Notes: generated by a model not told the origin, from the sequence alone. Shown: positions 53,311-62,032, numbered from the stretch's first letter. The stretch is 64,000 bases of DNA from Bacillota bacterium (GCA_030154105.1 JASKKP010000006.1:30814-94813), one strand, 5' to 3'. Numbers and translations: made by a program.

Positions 53311-54384
53311 TTATTCGGTAGTAATGGTGGCGAAGTTCTCATACCAGATGGACCTTTTAACTACGAGCCCGGGCAACGGGACGGGCAGCCCGCCGGTTAC
53401 CGGTTTGACATAGGTAAAGCTCGAATGCCCGGTGAGGCGCATGGTTCCGGCTACCGCCGTACCCGTTAAGGAAACGCGGCCGGTAAGGGTTAAGGTGCCA
53501 GGGGTGTAAAGGACGGCTCGGAGGGCATCGTGACCGTGGGCTAAGATTTCCTCTTTGGCGGCTAGAAAAAGCAACCCCCCGCCCGTAGCCTCCACATCGC
53601 CCTTGATGGTAAGCCTTCCCGTGGCCACCACTGCCGTTTCGGCGGGAAAGGTGCCCGTAACCGTTGCATCTCCTTCCACGAAGATGAGACCAGGCGAAAC
53701 CGACTCGCCCCGTACGGTTGCACCTCCCGGCAGTACCGTCGTGGCCAGCCTTCGGTAAAAGGCGAACCCTTCTTCCGCCGCTCCGCTCCACGGCGGCACA
53801 ATGGGGCTCACCCCCGAAAACACGCCGCCCCCTACCCTATTTTCTTTCTTGGCGAACACCTCCCCGGCCGCGCTCACGCTTCCCGTGACTTCTGCTGAGC
53901 CCCGGAGCTCGATGTCTCCGTTGGCGAAGACGTCGCCGTATACCGTAATGCTGCCGCTCAAGTCCAGGGTACCTTCATCTCCCATGTAGAGGGCATAGTC
54001 GAAGGCAGGGTGCTCAGGATATGGCTCAAGGGTAAAAATGCCGGTGAGGGTTTTGTGCGCGTTGCCCGCATGCCCCTTGGCCGTGACCCGTACGGTGCGG
54101 CGGTTACCGGAAGCCCGTTCTTCCTCAAACCTGACTTCATAGGACCCGGTACTTAACGCCCCGGTAAAGGGCGAACGGCCGTAAGGGCTCACCCGGAGCC
54201 GCGCTTCGGCCGCCGCCAAGCCGGCTTCCGCCAGGTAAAAGGCCTGGGCCTCGCGCAGGCGGTTGGCGGCCAGGTGGGCATTGATGCGGGCCACCGAAGC
54301 GAGGGCCAGCCCCAAAAGGAACAGAATGCTTGTGAGCACCAAAATGGTGATCAGGCTGGCCCCTTTTTCCGCTTCCCTCGCCAT
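53311..54384 (-). CDS. PilX-like minor pilin with a beta-solenoid domain
   Basis: A 357-residue protein. The N-terminal ~30 residues resemble PilX/GspK (short basic start, EKGASLITILVLTSILFLLGLALAS, with a YLAEAGLAAAEARL motif near residue 50). After an alpha/beta part (about 70-125) comes a long region of short repeats (SGSITVYGDVFANGDIELRG, EGDATVTGTFPAETAVVATG) like bactofilin or polymer-forming beta-helices, to about residue 320. It is probably a tip or surface element of the pilus. Confidence 0.75.
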   Translation of the reverse strand: MAREAEKGASLITILVLTSILFLLGLALASVARINAHLAANRLREAQAFYLAEAGLAAAEARLRVSPYGRSPFTGALSTGSYEVRFEEERASGNRRTVRVTAKGHAGNAHKTLTGIFTLEPYPEHPAFDYALYMGDEGTLDLSGSITVYGDVFANGDIELRGSAEVTGSVSAAGEVFAKKENRVGGGVFSGVSPIVPPWSGAAEEGFAFYRRLATTVLPGGATVRGESVSPGLIFVEGDATVTGTFPAETAVVATGRLTIKGDVEATGGGLLFLAAKEEILAHGHDALRAVLYTPGTLTLTGRVSLTGTAVAGTMRLTGHSSFTYVKPVTGGLPVPLPGLVVKRSIWYENFATITTE

Positions 54385-54388
54385 GGAT

Positions 54389-54919
54389 TCACCCTTTCTT
54401 GTTGCGCAGCCACACTTTGGTGGCTAGCTCCACCGGTCGGTCAGATGCCGTGGCCGCGAGGCGTACGACAACTACCTGCCCGTTTTCTTCGAAGGAGCAC
54501 CTGAAGTCGGCAATACCTTCAGCTACGGGATTATGCGAACCGTGGATGGAACGCTGCAGCTGGCCACCTCCCAGGGAGTAGGTCACCACTTCCCAGTGGG
54601 GCTCAAGGTAACTTTCCGCAGGCCGCCGTACCTCCGGCACCTCCAGATAGACCCTCGTGCCGCCTGCGGCCAGGGTTACCGAGCGCGCCGCCCTGAGATC
54701 CCGTTCGAGCCAGCCGAGCGCCACCCACGCGTTTTGTAGGGCATCGCTTCGTGTGTTTTCCTTCCGGGCGGATTTAAGCTGTGCCTGAAAAAGGGCGGTT
54801 AGGCTCGAGATGAGAAGAACCGTTAAGGAAACGGCCACCAACACCTCGACCAACGTAAAACCGTTTGGGGCCCTACTCTCGCGGTAGGGCGAGGGTAGCG
54901 AGCTCGATCTTTTTCTCAT
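54389..54919 (-). CDS. Minor pilin, PilW/GspJ-like
   Basis: A 176-residue prepilin with a basic leader and a class III cleavage region NGFTLVEVLVAVSLTVLLISS (cleaved G|F by PilD). The soluble part is beta-rich. It overlaps the preceding gene by 47 bp. ATG 54919 follows a G-rich site; GTG 54925 is alternative. Confidence 0.8.
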   Translation of the reverse strand: MRKRSSSLPSPYRESRAPNGFTLVEVLVAVSLTVLLISSLTALFQAQLKSARKENTRSDALQNAWVALGWLERDLRAARSVTLAAGGTRVYLEVPEVRRPAESYLEPHWEVVTYSLGGGQLQRSIHGSHNPVAEGIADFRCSFEENGQVVVVRLAATASDRPVELATKVWLRNKKG

Positions 54920-55250
54920 TTTCACCCCGCCCCCACTTTATGCTGACCCTGATCTCGCGCAAACCACCCGGCTGGGGCGTTACGGCCACTCTACGTTCAA
55001 AGAGCGGCTCCTCCGGCACCGGCGCAAAACCGTCATCATTCCAAGCTGCCGGCCCGCGGGCGAGGAGCTCTTCCAAGTAGCTTTTGGCCAAGGATACGGC
55101 GCGAACGGTATCCTCGGCTGCAGCGGCAGTCTGCCGGCTGGTAAGGGTAAGGGCGGTAAGCGGGGTTAGGAGCAGGCCCAAGACCGCCGTCGCGAGGAGT
55201 ACCTCCACGAGTACGGCGCCGCTTTGCCTTGTCCGTTTCTCCTCAGCCAT
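54873..55250 (-). CDS. Minor pilin, PilV/GspI-like
   Basis: A 125-residue prepilin-like protein. The cleavage region SGAVLVEVLLATAVLGLLL has alanine in place of the usual phenylalanine after glycine and keeps the +5 glutamate. The order H-I-J-K of pseudopilins across these genes matches priming minor-pilin sets. The start overlaps the upstream gene by 8 bp. Confidence 0.78.
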   Translation of the reverse strand: MAEEKRTRQSGAVLVEVLLATAVLGLLLTPLTALTLTSRQTAAAAEDTVRAVSLAKSYLEELLARGPAAWNDDGFAPVPEEPLFERRVAVTPQPGGLREIRVSIKWGRGENEKKIELATLALPRE

Positions 55251-55710
55251 CTAATCCCTTCACCACCCGTACCCGGCCTGTGGCCACCATGACTTTAACC
55301 GTAAGTAAGTCGCCCAACTTGTTTTCGAGCGGTATGCTCGCCCCAACATTGGGAGAACCGCTCGGGTAAAACAAAAGGGGCGTTTTAGGTTGCAGGTAGT
55401 TGTAGGCGATGCTAATTCCTCGGGGAAGTGCGCGGAAGGACCCGCTTTCGCCAAAGGGCCCGGTCCTGTACCCGTCACGGGTATGGTCGGGGGAATAGAT
55501 GAACTGTATGTAGTACGCACGCTCCTCGACTACAGCCCGATTTTGCACCTCGCGAATGGTGGCGGCAAGTTCGCGCGCCGCCCGCTGCAGATTGAAACTG
55601 GCCTGGAGCCGGCTTGCCTGCGGGACGGCTACCAGCGACAAAATGCCGACCAATGCCAGCACCAAAAGCAGCTCGATCAGCGTAAAACCCGCCTTTGCCT
55701 TCGGGCGCAT
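55243..55710 (-). CDS. Minor pilin, GspH/FimT-like
   Basis: A 155-residue prepilin with the canonical AGFTLIELLLVLALVGILSLVAVP signature split at G|F and a GspH-type C-terminal domain (NRAVVEERAYYIQF, RALPRGISI). ATG 55710 follows GGAGGT; the upstream frame to 55761 is not needed. Confidence 0.85.
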   Translation of the reverse strand: MRPKAKAGFTLIELLLVLALVGILSLVAVPQASRLQASFNLQRAARELAATIREVQNRAVVEERAYYIQFIYSPDHTRDGYRTGPFGESGSFRALPRGISIAYNYLQPKTPLLFYPSGSPNVGASIPLENKLGDLLTVKVMVATGRVRVVKGLDG

Positions 55711-55712
55711 AG

Positions 55713-56546
55713 TTACCTCCACACGTGCTCTAGATAAAATTGAAGGAGCTTCGTTCCCCATAGGGAGGTGCCCAGGCTGCCAACGACCAGGAACGGGCCG
55801 AAAGGGACAGGGTCCGATCTTCTTTTCCTCTTCGCGAGGATAAGCGCGATTCCTGCTGCCGCGCCTAGAAAGAAGGCAAGAAAGAGCGCGACGAAAACGT
55901 TCGGCCAGCCGAGAAAAGCTCCCAGGGCGAGGCCCAGCTTTGCATCTCCTCCTCCCATGCCGCCTCGGCTGGCCCAGGCGATAAAAAGTAATAGGCCAAA
56001 GCCGACTAATGCTCCTCCAAGATAGGTCAGGCGCGGGCCGGGCGGCAAAAGCAAAGCCAGGGCCGCACCTCCTAAAGTAAAGGCGTCCGGGAGAATCATG
56101 GTGTCGAGATCGATTAGGGCAGCGGCAATGAACAGGCTGCCCAAAACCAGGGTCCTAAGGAGCTGCCACGTTGGGCCAAACACCAGCCCGGCCGCGACAA
56201 AAAAACTCCCTGTGCCAAGCTCCACTGCCGGATAGCGTAGAGGAATGGGGGCGCGGCAAAAACGGCAGCGCCCCCTAAGCCAGAGAAAACTCAGGATCGG
56301 TATCAGGTCTCCGGCTGCCAGCGTATGCCCGCACTTTGGACAGTGCGAGCGCGGCGAAAGGAGCGACTCCCCACGCGGCAGGCGGTAGGCCACCACGTTG
56401 AGAAAACTACCTACTGAAAGGCCAAGGAGGGCGAGAAGGAAAGTGAAGGGAAGCGTAGGTGAGGCCAAAGTATTCCTAATCTCCTTTGTCTTATAGGTAT
56501 AGCGTAGACGTGCGGAAGAGAGGCTAGAGCTTTTCACCACTATCAC
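55713..56546 (-). CDS. pilD: Prepilin leader peptidase/methyltransferase PilD
   Basis: An A24 aspartic protease that cuts and methylates prepilins in the membrane. GSFLNVVAYRLPRGESLL, the zinc ribbon CPKC...CRFC, DLDTMILPD and GGGDAKLGLALGAFLGW (both catalytic aspartates) are present. GTG 56546 overlaps the pilA stop and gives 277 residues with a basic 26-residue extension; TTG 56468 with GGAG upstream would give a more usual length. Confidence 0.92.
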   Translation of the reverse strand: MIVVKSSSLSSARLRYTYKTKEIRNTLASPTLPFTFLLALLGLSVGSFLNVVAYRLPRGESLLSPRSHCPKCGHTLAAGDLIPILSFLWLRGRCRFCRAPIPLRYPAVELGTGSFFVAAGLVFGPTWQLLRTLVLGSLFIAAALIDLDTMILPDAFTLGGAALALLLPPGPRLTYLGGALVGFGLLLFIAWASRGGMGGGDAKLGLALGAFLGWPNVFVALFLAFFLGAAAGIALILAKRKRRSDPVPFGPFLVVGSLGTSLWGTKLLQFYLEHVWR

Positions 56547-56956
56547 TGCTGCCCATTTACTCCCTTAAAGTCTTCGGAGTCCTCCGTTATCTCAAATTCG
56601 TGGTTAGGGCAAACTAGCTTGAAACCACTGGTGCCTTCTTGGGTGTATTCATAGTCGGTACTGCCTTTATTGTCTTTGTCATTCCCAGGGCACTTCGGAA
56701 AAGCTTTTAGATACGTTCCCTCGAGGGCATTCTTCAACTCGTCGTCGTCATCGGGGTACCTACCATGATCAATGTAATAAGCCTCCAGAGCCGTGGCAAT
56801 CTGCTTCATGTTGGCCTGGCAGGCACGTTTTTTGGCTGCATCGCTGTACCCGGCGACTTTAGGCACCGCAATTCCGGCCAGCACGCCGATGATCAGAACG
56901 ACGATAAGGAGTTCGATCAGGGTAAACCCGCCCTGGTTTTTGAGCAGTCGGCGCAT
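56543..56956 (-). CDS. pilA: Major type IV pilin PilA
   Basis: A 137-residue prepilin. The short basic leader MRRLLKNQGG is cut before FTLIELLIVVLIIGVLAGIAVP. The soluble part starts GYSDAAKKRACQANMKQIATALEAYYIDHGRYP (split across two helices) and is rich in Asp, with three cysteines in total. The GspG-like YYIDHGRYP suggests a calcium-type or early pilin fold. ATG 56956 follows AAAGGAGGTG, the strongest site in the operon, fitting high expression. Confidence 0.9.
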   Translation of the reverse strand: MRRLLKNQGGFTLIELLIVVLIIGVLAGIAVPKVAGYSDAAKKRACQANMKQIATALEAYYIDHGRYPDDDDELKNALEGTYLKAFPKCPGNDKDNKGSTDYEYTQEGTSGFKLVCPNHEFEITEDSEDFKGVNGQQ

Positions 56957-56996
56957 CTTTTTCACCTCCTTTCAAATCAAATCCAAATAAGAACGG

Positions 56997-58205
56997 CTAA
57001 GCGACCGTTCCCAGCACGGAAAGAAGCGGAAGCATGATGGAGAGAACGATAAAACCTACGACACCACCCACAAGGAGGATTAAGGCCGGTTCGGATACAG
57101 CGCTGAGCATGGCCAGGGAGTAGTCGAGCTCGCGCTCGTAAAACTCTGCCACCTGCTCCAACATCTCTTCCAGATTTCCGGCTTCCTCCCCTACCCTTAC
57201 CATCTGCACCAGCAGCTTTGGAAAAGCTCGGCTGCTGGCCATTAGTTCCGCAAGCCCCGCCCCTCGCTGGATACCCGCTTGCACGCGCTCCAGTTCGTCC
57301 ACGAAGACCCGATTGAGGGCTGTCTGCTTCACCAGATCCAGCGCAGAGATCAATGGGATGCCGCTTCTTAGACAGAGGCTCAGGCTATGGCAGAAACGGG
57401 CGAGATGGGCACGGGCCACCACCGGGCCGATGAGCGGAAGCTTCAAGATCTGGCGGTCGCGAAAACGCGCGCCCCGGCGCGTCCGCAAGAGGATGTAGTT
57501 GGCTGCAGCCAAAACCCCGATTACCAACGCCAGCCAGAGTTGCTCCCTGGGCCGCCCTAGGGCCAAGAGGAGCCGCGTGGGTGCAGGGAGCGCCACCTGG
57601 ATGTCGCCCAAAAGGCTCAGGAACTGGGGTAGGACTAGCCGCACCATGAGCACCGAAACCACAGCGGCCAAGCAGAGAACAAAGAGCGGGTAAGCAGCGG
57701 CGCTCCAAAGTTTCTCCCGGAGGCGCACTTCGCGCTCGTAATTTGCCGCCAGGCGGCTAAAAACCTTATCCAGGTTCCCTGTAGCTTCTGCCGCTTCGGT
57801 CATGTAAATCAGCAATGCCGGAAAAAGGCGGCCTTGGCTTCTCAGGGCCTGGCTGAGGGATCTCCCGCGCGTAATCTCCTCGCGGAGCGAGCGACAGGCG
57901 TCGCGGAGCGCCGGATAGGTAGATTCTTGCTCTAGAATGGTAAGACAGGAAAGCAAAGGCAGGCCAGCGCTGAACAGCGAGCTGAACTGGCGCAGGAAAA
58001 TGGCTAAGCCCTTCAAAGGCACGCTGCGGCGCGGCGGGCGCCGAGCTAACGACCCGAACTGCGCCGGCATCGGAACTTCTTCAATGTTCACTATAAATAG
58101 GCCTTGATTATGGAGCTGAGTCACTGCTTCCCTCACTGTTTCCACAGCGAGGTCGCCTTGCACCGGTTCTCCGGCGGCGGTGTAAGCCTGGTAGCGGACG
58201 CGCAC
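56997..58205 (-). CDS. pilC: Type IV pilus platform protein PilC
   Basis: A 402-residue inner-membrane platform with two GspF domains (about 60-185 and 265-390) and three membrane segments. Seen: FLRQFSSLFSAGLPLLSCL, TEAAEATGNLDKVFSRLA and MVRVGEEAGNLEEML, the repeated EATGNL/EEAGNL motifs. GTG 58205 lies 2 bp after the pilT stop. Confidence 0.93.
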   Translation of the reverse strand: MRVRYQAYTAAGEPVQGDLAVETVREAVTQLHNQGLFIVNIEEVPMPAQFGSLARRPPRRSVPLKGLAIFLRQFSSLFSAGLPLLSCLTILEQESTYPALRDACRSLREEITRGRSLSQALRSQGRLFPALLIYMTEAAEATGNLDKVFSRLAANYEREVRLREKLWSAAAYPLFVLCLAAVVSVLMVRLVLPQFLSLLGDIQVALPAPTRLLLALGRPREQLWLALVIGVLAAANYILLRTRRGARFRDRQILKLPLIGPVVARAHLARFCHSLSLCLRSGIPLISALDLVKQTALNRVFVDELERVQAGIQRGAGLAELMASSRAFPKLLVQMVRVGEEAGNLEEMLEQVAEFYERELDYSLAMLSAVSEPALILLVGGVVGFIVLSIMLPLLSVLGTVA

Positions 58206-58207
58206 GC

Positions 58208-59263
58208 TTACGCGCCTCCCCCGGCCAGCTGCGTGAAGAGGGCCTGGTCTGTAGCCGCTGCCATGGCTTGTTCGTAGCTTATCTGGCCGGCCCGGTAGAG
58301 GCGGGCCAGGTTGTACTCCAGCGATTGCATACCTGCCTGACGGCCGGATTGAATAACGGAGGGTAATTGGAAGGTTTTTCCTTCCCGGATGAGGTTGCGT
58401 ACTGCCGGCGTGGCTACGAGAATTTCCAGGGCGGCGACGCGGCCGCCGCCGGCACGGCGGGGGAGCAGGCGCTGCGCAACAATGCCCACGAGCACCCCGG
58501 CCAGCTGGCTGCGCACCTGTGGCTGCTGGTGGGCGGGAAAAACGTCGATAATCCTATCCACCGTTTGGGCTGCGCTGGCCGTGTGCAGCGTTGAGAGCAC
58601 CAGATGCCCGGTTTCCGCAGCAGTAAGGGCCGTAGCGATGGTGGTAAGATCCCGCATCTCCCCTACCAGAATTACATCGGGATCTTGACGCAAGGCAGCA
58701 CGCAAACCACTGGCAAAGCTTTCGGTATCGCGCCCTACCTCGCGCTGGTTAATCAGGGCCCGGCGATTCACATGCTGGTATTCCACCGGGTCTTCAATGG
58801 TGATGATATGTAGGTCCTGCGTTCGGTTAAGGTGCTCAATGCAGGCCGCCAAGGTCGTAGATTTACCCGACCCCGTAGGCCCCGTGACCAAGACCAATCC
58901 CTGGCGGTGTTCGACTAAAACCTTGAGATCAGCCGGAAGGCCCAATTCTTCTAAAGTGGGAACTCGCTGGGGCAAAATACGGATGGCGCCGGCCAGGGCA
59001 CCCAGGCGTCGATAGATATTGAGGCGCAGGCGGAGACCCTCGGCCGAGGCGGCTGCATCTATTTCACCCGTGCGCTCCAGTGCTTCAAGCTGGTCGGCCG
59101 GAACGAGGGTAGCCAGCCACTCGCGGAAACCTTCCTCCGTAAGTGCCGGCAAATTAGTGCGCGTTAGGCGTCCGTCTATTCTAAGAAGCGGGGATTCCCC
59201 CGTTACGAGATGGATGTCGGAGGCACCTTTGTGGGCGGCGAGCTCGAGAAGTTGTCTGAACAT
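58208..59263 (-). CDS. pilT: Pilus retraction ATPase PilT
   Basis: A 351-residue hexameric ATPase. GASDIHLVTGESPLLRIDG opens the N-terminal PAS-like domain. Walker A is GPTGSGKSTT (about 129-138), followed by an Asp box, DPDVILVGEMRDL (Walker B), the His box GHLVLSTLHT and the arginine-finger region. Presence of PilT shows a retractable, twitching-type pilus. Confidence 0.94.
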   Translation of the reverse strand: MFRQLLELAAHKGASDIHLVTGESPLLRIDGRLTRTNLPALTEEGFREWLATLVPADQLEALERTGEIDAAASAEGLRLRLNIYRRLGALAGAIRILPQRVPTLEELGLPADLKVLVEHRQGLVLVTGPTGSGKSTTLAACIEHLNRTQDLHIITIEDPVEYQHVNRRALINQREVGRDTESFASGLRAALRQDPDVILVGEMRDLTTIATALTAAETGHLVLSTLHTASAAQTVDRIIDVFPAHQQPQVRSQLAGVLVGIVAQRLLPRRAGGGRVAALEILVATPAVRNLIREGKTFQLPSVIQSGRQAGMQSLEYNLARLYRAGQISYEQAMAAATDQALFTQLAGGGA

Positions 59264-59280
59264 GCTGTCTCCTCATTCCT

Positions 59281-60963
59281 TTAGAGTGCGGCGCGAATAA
59301 CTTCGCTTATTGTTGTTTGCCCGGCCAGGACCTTGGCTACTCCGTCTTGAAAGAGGGGGGTCATCCCCTCCTGGATGGCGACGGCCCGGATTTCCTCTGC
59401 GCTCTTTTTGGCCAGGATAAGCTCTTTAAGTGCCGGGGTGAGAACCATACTCTCCTGAATCGCCGTACGGCCGTAGTAGCCGGTATAGCGGCAAGCCGGA
59501 CAGCCCCGCCCGCGTTTCAGGGGTGCGGGAGGCTGTGCCGGGCTGAGTTGCAGCAGGGCCCACTCCCCCGGCTCCGGTATGTATTCCTCAGCGCAGCGCG
59601 GGCAGATGCAACGAACCAGCCGTTGAGCCACTACCCCTGCTAGAGCGGAAGCAACGAGATACGGTTCAATACCCATATCAAGGAGCCTGGTAATAGTTCC
59701 GGCAGCGTCATTGGTATGGAGCGTTGAGAGCACCAGATGGCCGGTGAGAGCCGAGCGGATGGCGATGTCTGCCGTTTCCGTGTCCCGGATTTCTCCAACC
59801 ATAATGATGTTGGGATCCTGGCGCAGGATTGCCCGTAACCCATTGGCAAAGTCGAGGCCGGCTTTGGGGTTGACCTGTACCTGATTAATACCGGGTATCT
59901 GGTACTCTACCGGATCCTCAATGGTGATGATATTTTGTTGCGGTGTATTTAGGCTGCTTAAGGCGGCGTACAGGGTGGTAGTTTTGCCGCAGCCGGTGGG
60001 GCCGGTTACTAGCACCATGCCGTACGGCCGGGTAATTAACTGGCGGAAACGCTCTAAGGCCGGTGCGGCAAACCCCAAGGCAGCTAGGTTCTTTATGCGC
60101 GCAGTTTTATCGAGGAGTCTTAAGACGACCTTCTCGCCCCGGATGGTAGGAAGGGTAGACACCCGCACATCGATTTCATGCCCGCTTTGATTAAGTTCAA
60201 TGCGCCCGTCTTGTGGTACCCGGCGTTCGGCGATGTCCATCCCGGCCATAACCTTGATGCGGGAGATGAGAGGGCCCAGCACGCCAGAACTTAAGTTGAT
60301 CACCGGCTGAAGGACCCCGTCGATGCGGAAACGGACGCGTGCCCCGTCGTCAAAAGGTTCGATATGAATGTCGCTGGCGCGCGCTTCCACAGCTTGAGCG
60401 AAAAGCGAATCCACGATGTTTACTACGTCTGCCGTTGCCGTCGCGGCAAGGTCTCCTGTCGTGGAGTCTCCTCCTCCTCGGCCTAGGCGACGCGATTCCT
60501 GTACCACGTTTTCCAGGGCACCGTAACGATTTTTGATCTCTTGGGCAATCTCTTCCTCCGTTGCTACTGCCGGCCGTACCTCATACCCCGAAGCTAAACG
60601 AACCTCATCGATGGCTACGACGTTTAGCGGGTCCGCCATGGCGAGAAGAAGCGCCGAGCCCCTTATCCTTAGGGGCAAAACTTGGTGGCGACGGGCAAGG
60701 GCTCCAGGAATGCTCCGGAGGGCTTCCTCTTCGGGCGGAAAATCGGCAAGGGTTACGTGAGGGATACCGAGCTGAAACTCTAGGACTTCGGCAATCTGCT
60801 GGGGTGTGACATAACCGAGGCTCACCAAGGCCTGCCCCAGGCGTTCGCCGGTTTCCTGCTGGCGCTTCAGCGCCTGGGCGAGTTGCTCTTTCGTGAGAAG
60901 CCCTTGCTCTACGAGTAGATCTCCCAGCCTTGGCGGCTGGATGCGCCAACCAGCTTCAGCCAT
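59281..60963 (-). CDS. pilB: Pilus extension ATPase PilB
   Basis: A 560-residue GspE/PilB ATPase. It has an N-terminal MshEN domain (LGDLLVEQGLLTKEQLAQAL, LGYVTPQQIAEVL), a type known to bind cyclic di-GMP, then the ATPase with GPTGCGKTTTLY, a Walker B and the zinc tetracysteine (CICPRC...CPAC). ATG 60963 follows AGGAGGGAGGTG. It is the first gene of the operon. Confidence 0.95.
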   Translation of the reverse strand: MAEAGWRIQPPRLGDLLVEQGLLTKEQLAQALKRQQETGERLGQALVSLGYVTPQQIAEVLEFQLGIPHVTLADFPPEEEALRSIPGALARRHQVLPLRIRGSALLLAMADPLNVVAIDEVRLASGYEVRPAVATEEEIAQEIKNRYGALENVVQESRRLGRGGGDSTTGDLAATATADVVNIVDSLFAQAVEARASDIHIEPFDDGARVRFRIDGVLQPVINLSSGVLGPLISRIKVMAGMDIAERRVPQDGRIELNQSGHEIDVRVSTLPTIRGEKVVLRLLDKTARIKNLAALGFAAPALERFRQLITRPYGMVLVTGPTGCGKTTTLYAALSSLNTPQQNIITIEDPVEYQIPGINQVQVNPKAGLDFANGLRAILRQDPNIIMVGEIRDTETADIAIRSALTGHLVLSTLHTNDAAGTITRLLDMGIEPYLVASALAGVVAQRLVRCICPRCAEEYIPEPGEWALLQLSPAQPPAPLKRGRGCPACRYTGYYGRTAIQESMVLTPALKELILAKKSAEEIRAVAIQEGMTPLFQDGVAKVLAGQTTISEVIRAAL

Positions 60964-61033
60964 CCCGCCCACCTCCCTCCTAAAGTCTTATTCGGCGTAT
61001 GAGACCAAAATCCTCCATTTACATTCACGATTG

Positions 61034-61060
61034 CCGCCGCGCAGCCTAACGGCCCGGCGG
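61034..61060 (-). other. GC-rich hairpin upstream of pilB
   Basis: Stem CCGCCG/CGGCGG (61034-61039 with 61055-61060) enclosing GCC-TAAC-GGC. It lies in the pilus operon's upstream region, ~70 bp before the pilB start. No promoter hexamers were convincing here. Confidence 0.4.
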
Positions 61061-61077
61061 TGGGAATCCTAAACAAA

Positions 61078-61106
61078 CACAAAAAGCTGCGCCATAAAGC
61101 GCAGCT
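61078..61106 (-). terminator. Terminator of the fur-csoR-tRNA-Arg unit
   Basis: On the minus strand, stem AGCTGCGC/GCGCAGCT (61106-61099 with 61092-61085) followed by TTTTTGTGTTTG. It separates tRNA-Arg from the pilus operon. Confidence 0.88.
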
Positions 61107-61116
61107 TTATGTTCAT

Positions 61117-61191
61117 TGGTGCGCCCGGAGGGAATCGAACCCCCGCACCCAGATCCGGAGTCTGGTGCTCTATCCACTGAGCTACGGGCGC
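61117..61191 (-). tRNA. tRNA-Arg (anticodon CCG)
   Basis: A full cloverleaf on the minus strand: acceptor GCGCCCG/CGGGCGC, D arm GCTC...GAGC, anticodon stem CCAGA/TCTGG with loop CTCCGGA (anticodon CCG, reading CGG), T arm with TTCGATT, and an encoded CCA end. Confidence 0.97.
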
Positions 61192-61209
61192 ACATCCCAG
61201 ACATATACT

Positions 61210-61238
61210 ATTATACACCAGACGTAGAGAAATTTCTA
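61210..61238 (-). promoter_or_regulatory. Promoter of tRNA-Arg
   Basis: On the minus strand: TAGAAA (61238-61233), 17 bp, perfect TATAAT (61215-61210), 19 bp before the mature tRNA 5' end. Confidence 0.65.
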
Positions 61239-61241
61239 CCC

Positions 61242-61529
61242 CTATTTTTTGTGCATCAACTTCGTCCACGTATGAACCACTTCGCGCACGCGGCGTGCCC
61301 GTTCTTCTTCCGAAAGGCGCGCCGTTTCTCTCAGGCAACTCTCCAACTGCTCTTCCAAAAGGTAATCGCGGATATGCTCCAGTATGGCGCTAAGAGCGGC
61401 GATCTGCACGAGGATGGCACTGCAGTCTGCCCCTTCCTCGATCATCTTCTCTACGCCGCTCAAGTGGCCTTTAAGGGTACGCAGGCGTTGGAGGATTTGT
61501 TTACACGACGTGGGGCTAGGAGTGCTCAC
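61242..61529 (-). CDS. CsoR/RcnR/CstR-family repressor with a non-copper ligand set
   Basis: A 95-residue DUF156 all-helical repressor (RLRTLKGHLSGVEKMIEEGADCSAIL in two helices). CsoR binds Cu(I) through C36, H61 and C65. Here C36 and C65 are present but position 61 is glutamine (EEQLESC). This argues against copper and leaves two cysteines, as in the persulfide sensor CstR. It overlaps fur by 4 bp, so the two regulators are made together. Confidence 0.85.
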   Translation of the reverse strand: MSTPSPTSCKQILQRLRTLKGHLSGVEKMIEEGADCSAILVQIAALSAILEHIRDYLLEEQLESCLRETARLSEEERARRVREVVHTWTKLMHKK

Positions 61530-61999
61530 GCTTTCTTCACCCCACCCGCATTTTTACCCTGGCATTCCCGGCAATAACCATAAAAGCGCAGCGAGTGGTT
61601 GACGATCTTAAACCCTGTCTTCTCCGCCACCTGCTCTTCCAAATCTTCCAGCAGGTCCTGGCTGAACTCGATGATACGGTTGCAGCCCAGGCAGAGGAGG
61701 TGGTGGTGATAATGGAGGGCATCGTCGGCTACCACCTCGAAGCGCCGGCAACCATCTCCAAAGTCGACCGCATGGATTATGCCTGCAGCAGTAAATAGCT
61801 CCAAGGTACGATACACTGTAGCTAGCCCAATGTCGCCTTCGCTTTCTTTGACCTTGCGGTAGAGGTCTTCTGCGCTAAGGTGCTTGTCGGACTCTGCAGT
61901 GAGCGCAGCAAGAATGGCCCTCCGGCGGCGGGTCAAGCGGATATTGTGTTCTTCGAGACGTCGGCGAAGTACCGCCTGCAGGTCACTCACCAGGTTCAC
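61526..61999 (-). CDS. Fur-family metalloregulator (Fur/PerR/Zur)
   Basis: A 157-residue winged-helix regulator. LTRRRRAILAAL and DIGLATVYRTLELF form the DNA-binding part, HYHHHLLCLGC the metal hinge, and CxxC pairs C103/C106 and C143/C146 hold structural zinc. The sequence does not firmly separate Fur, PerR and Zur. The GTG at 61999 (or GTG 61990) has only a weak ribosome site. A strong promoter lies just upstream. Confidence 0.92.
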   Translation of the reverse strand: MNLVSDLQAVLRRRLEEHNIRLTRRRRAILAALTAESDKHLSAEDLYRKVKESEGDIGLATVYRTLELFTAAGIIHAVDFGDGCRRFEVVADDALHYHHHLLCLGCNRIIEFSQDLLEDLEEQVAEKTGFKIVNHSLRFYGYCRECQGKNAGGVKKA

Positions 62000-62032
62000 C
62001 CGTTTCTACTCTGTACTCAAACACTCACTCCC

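Noticed and set aside
60973..61075. Possible c-di-GMP riboswitch (GEMM) upstream of the pilus operon, where such elements are common
   Set aside because: The region has a GC-rich hairpin but none of the conserved GEMM strings (GGCAAA and the CGCAAAG-type core).
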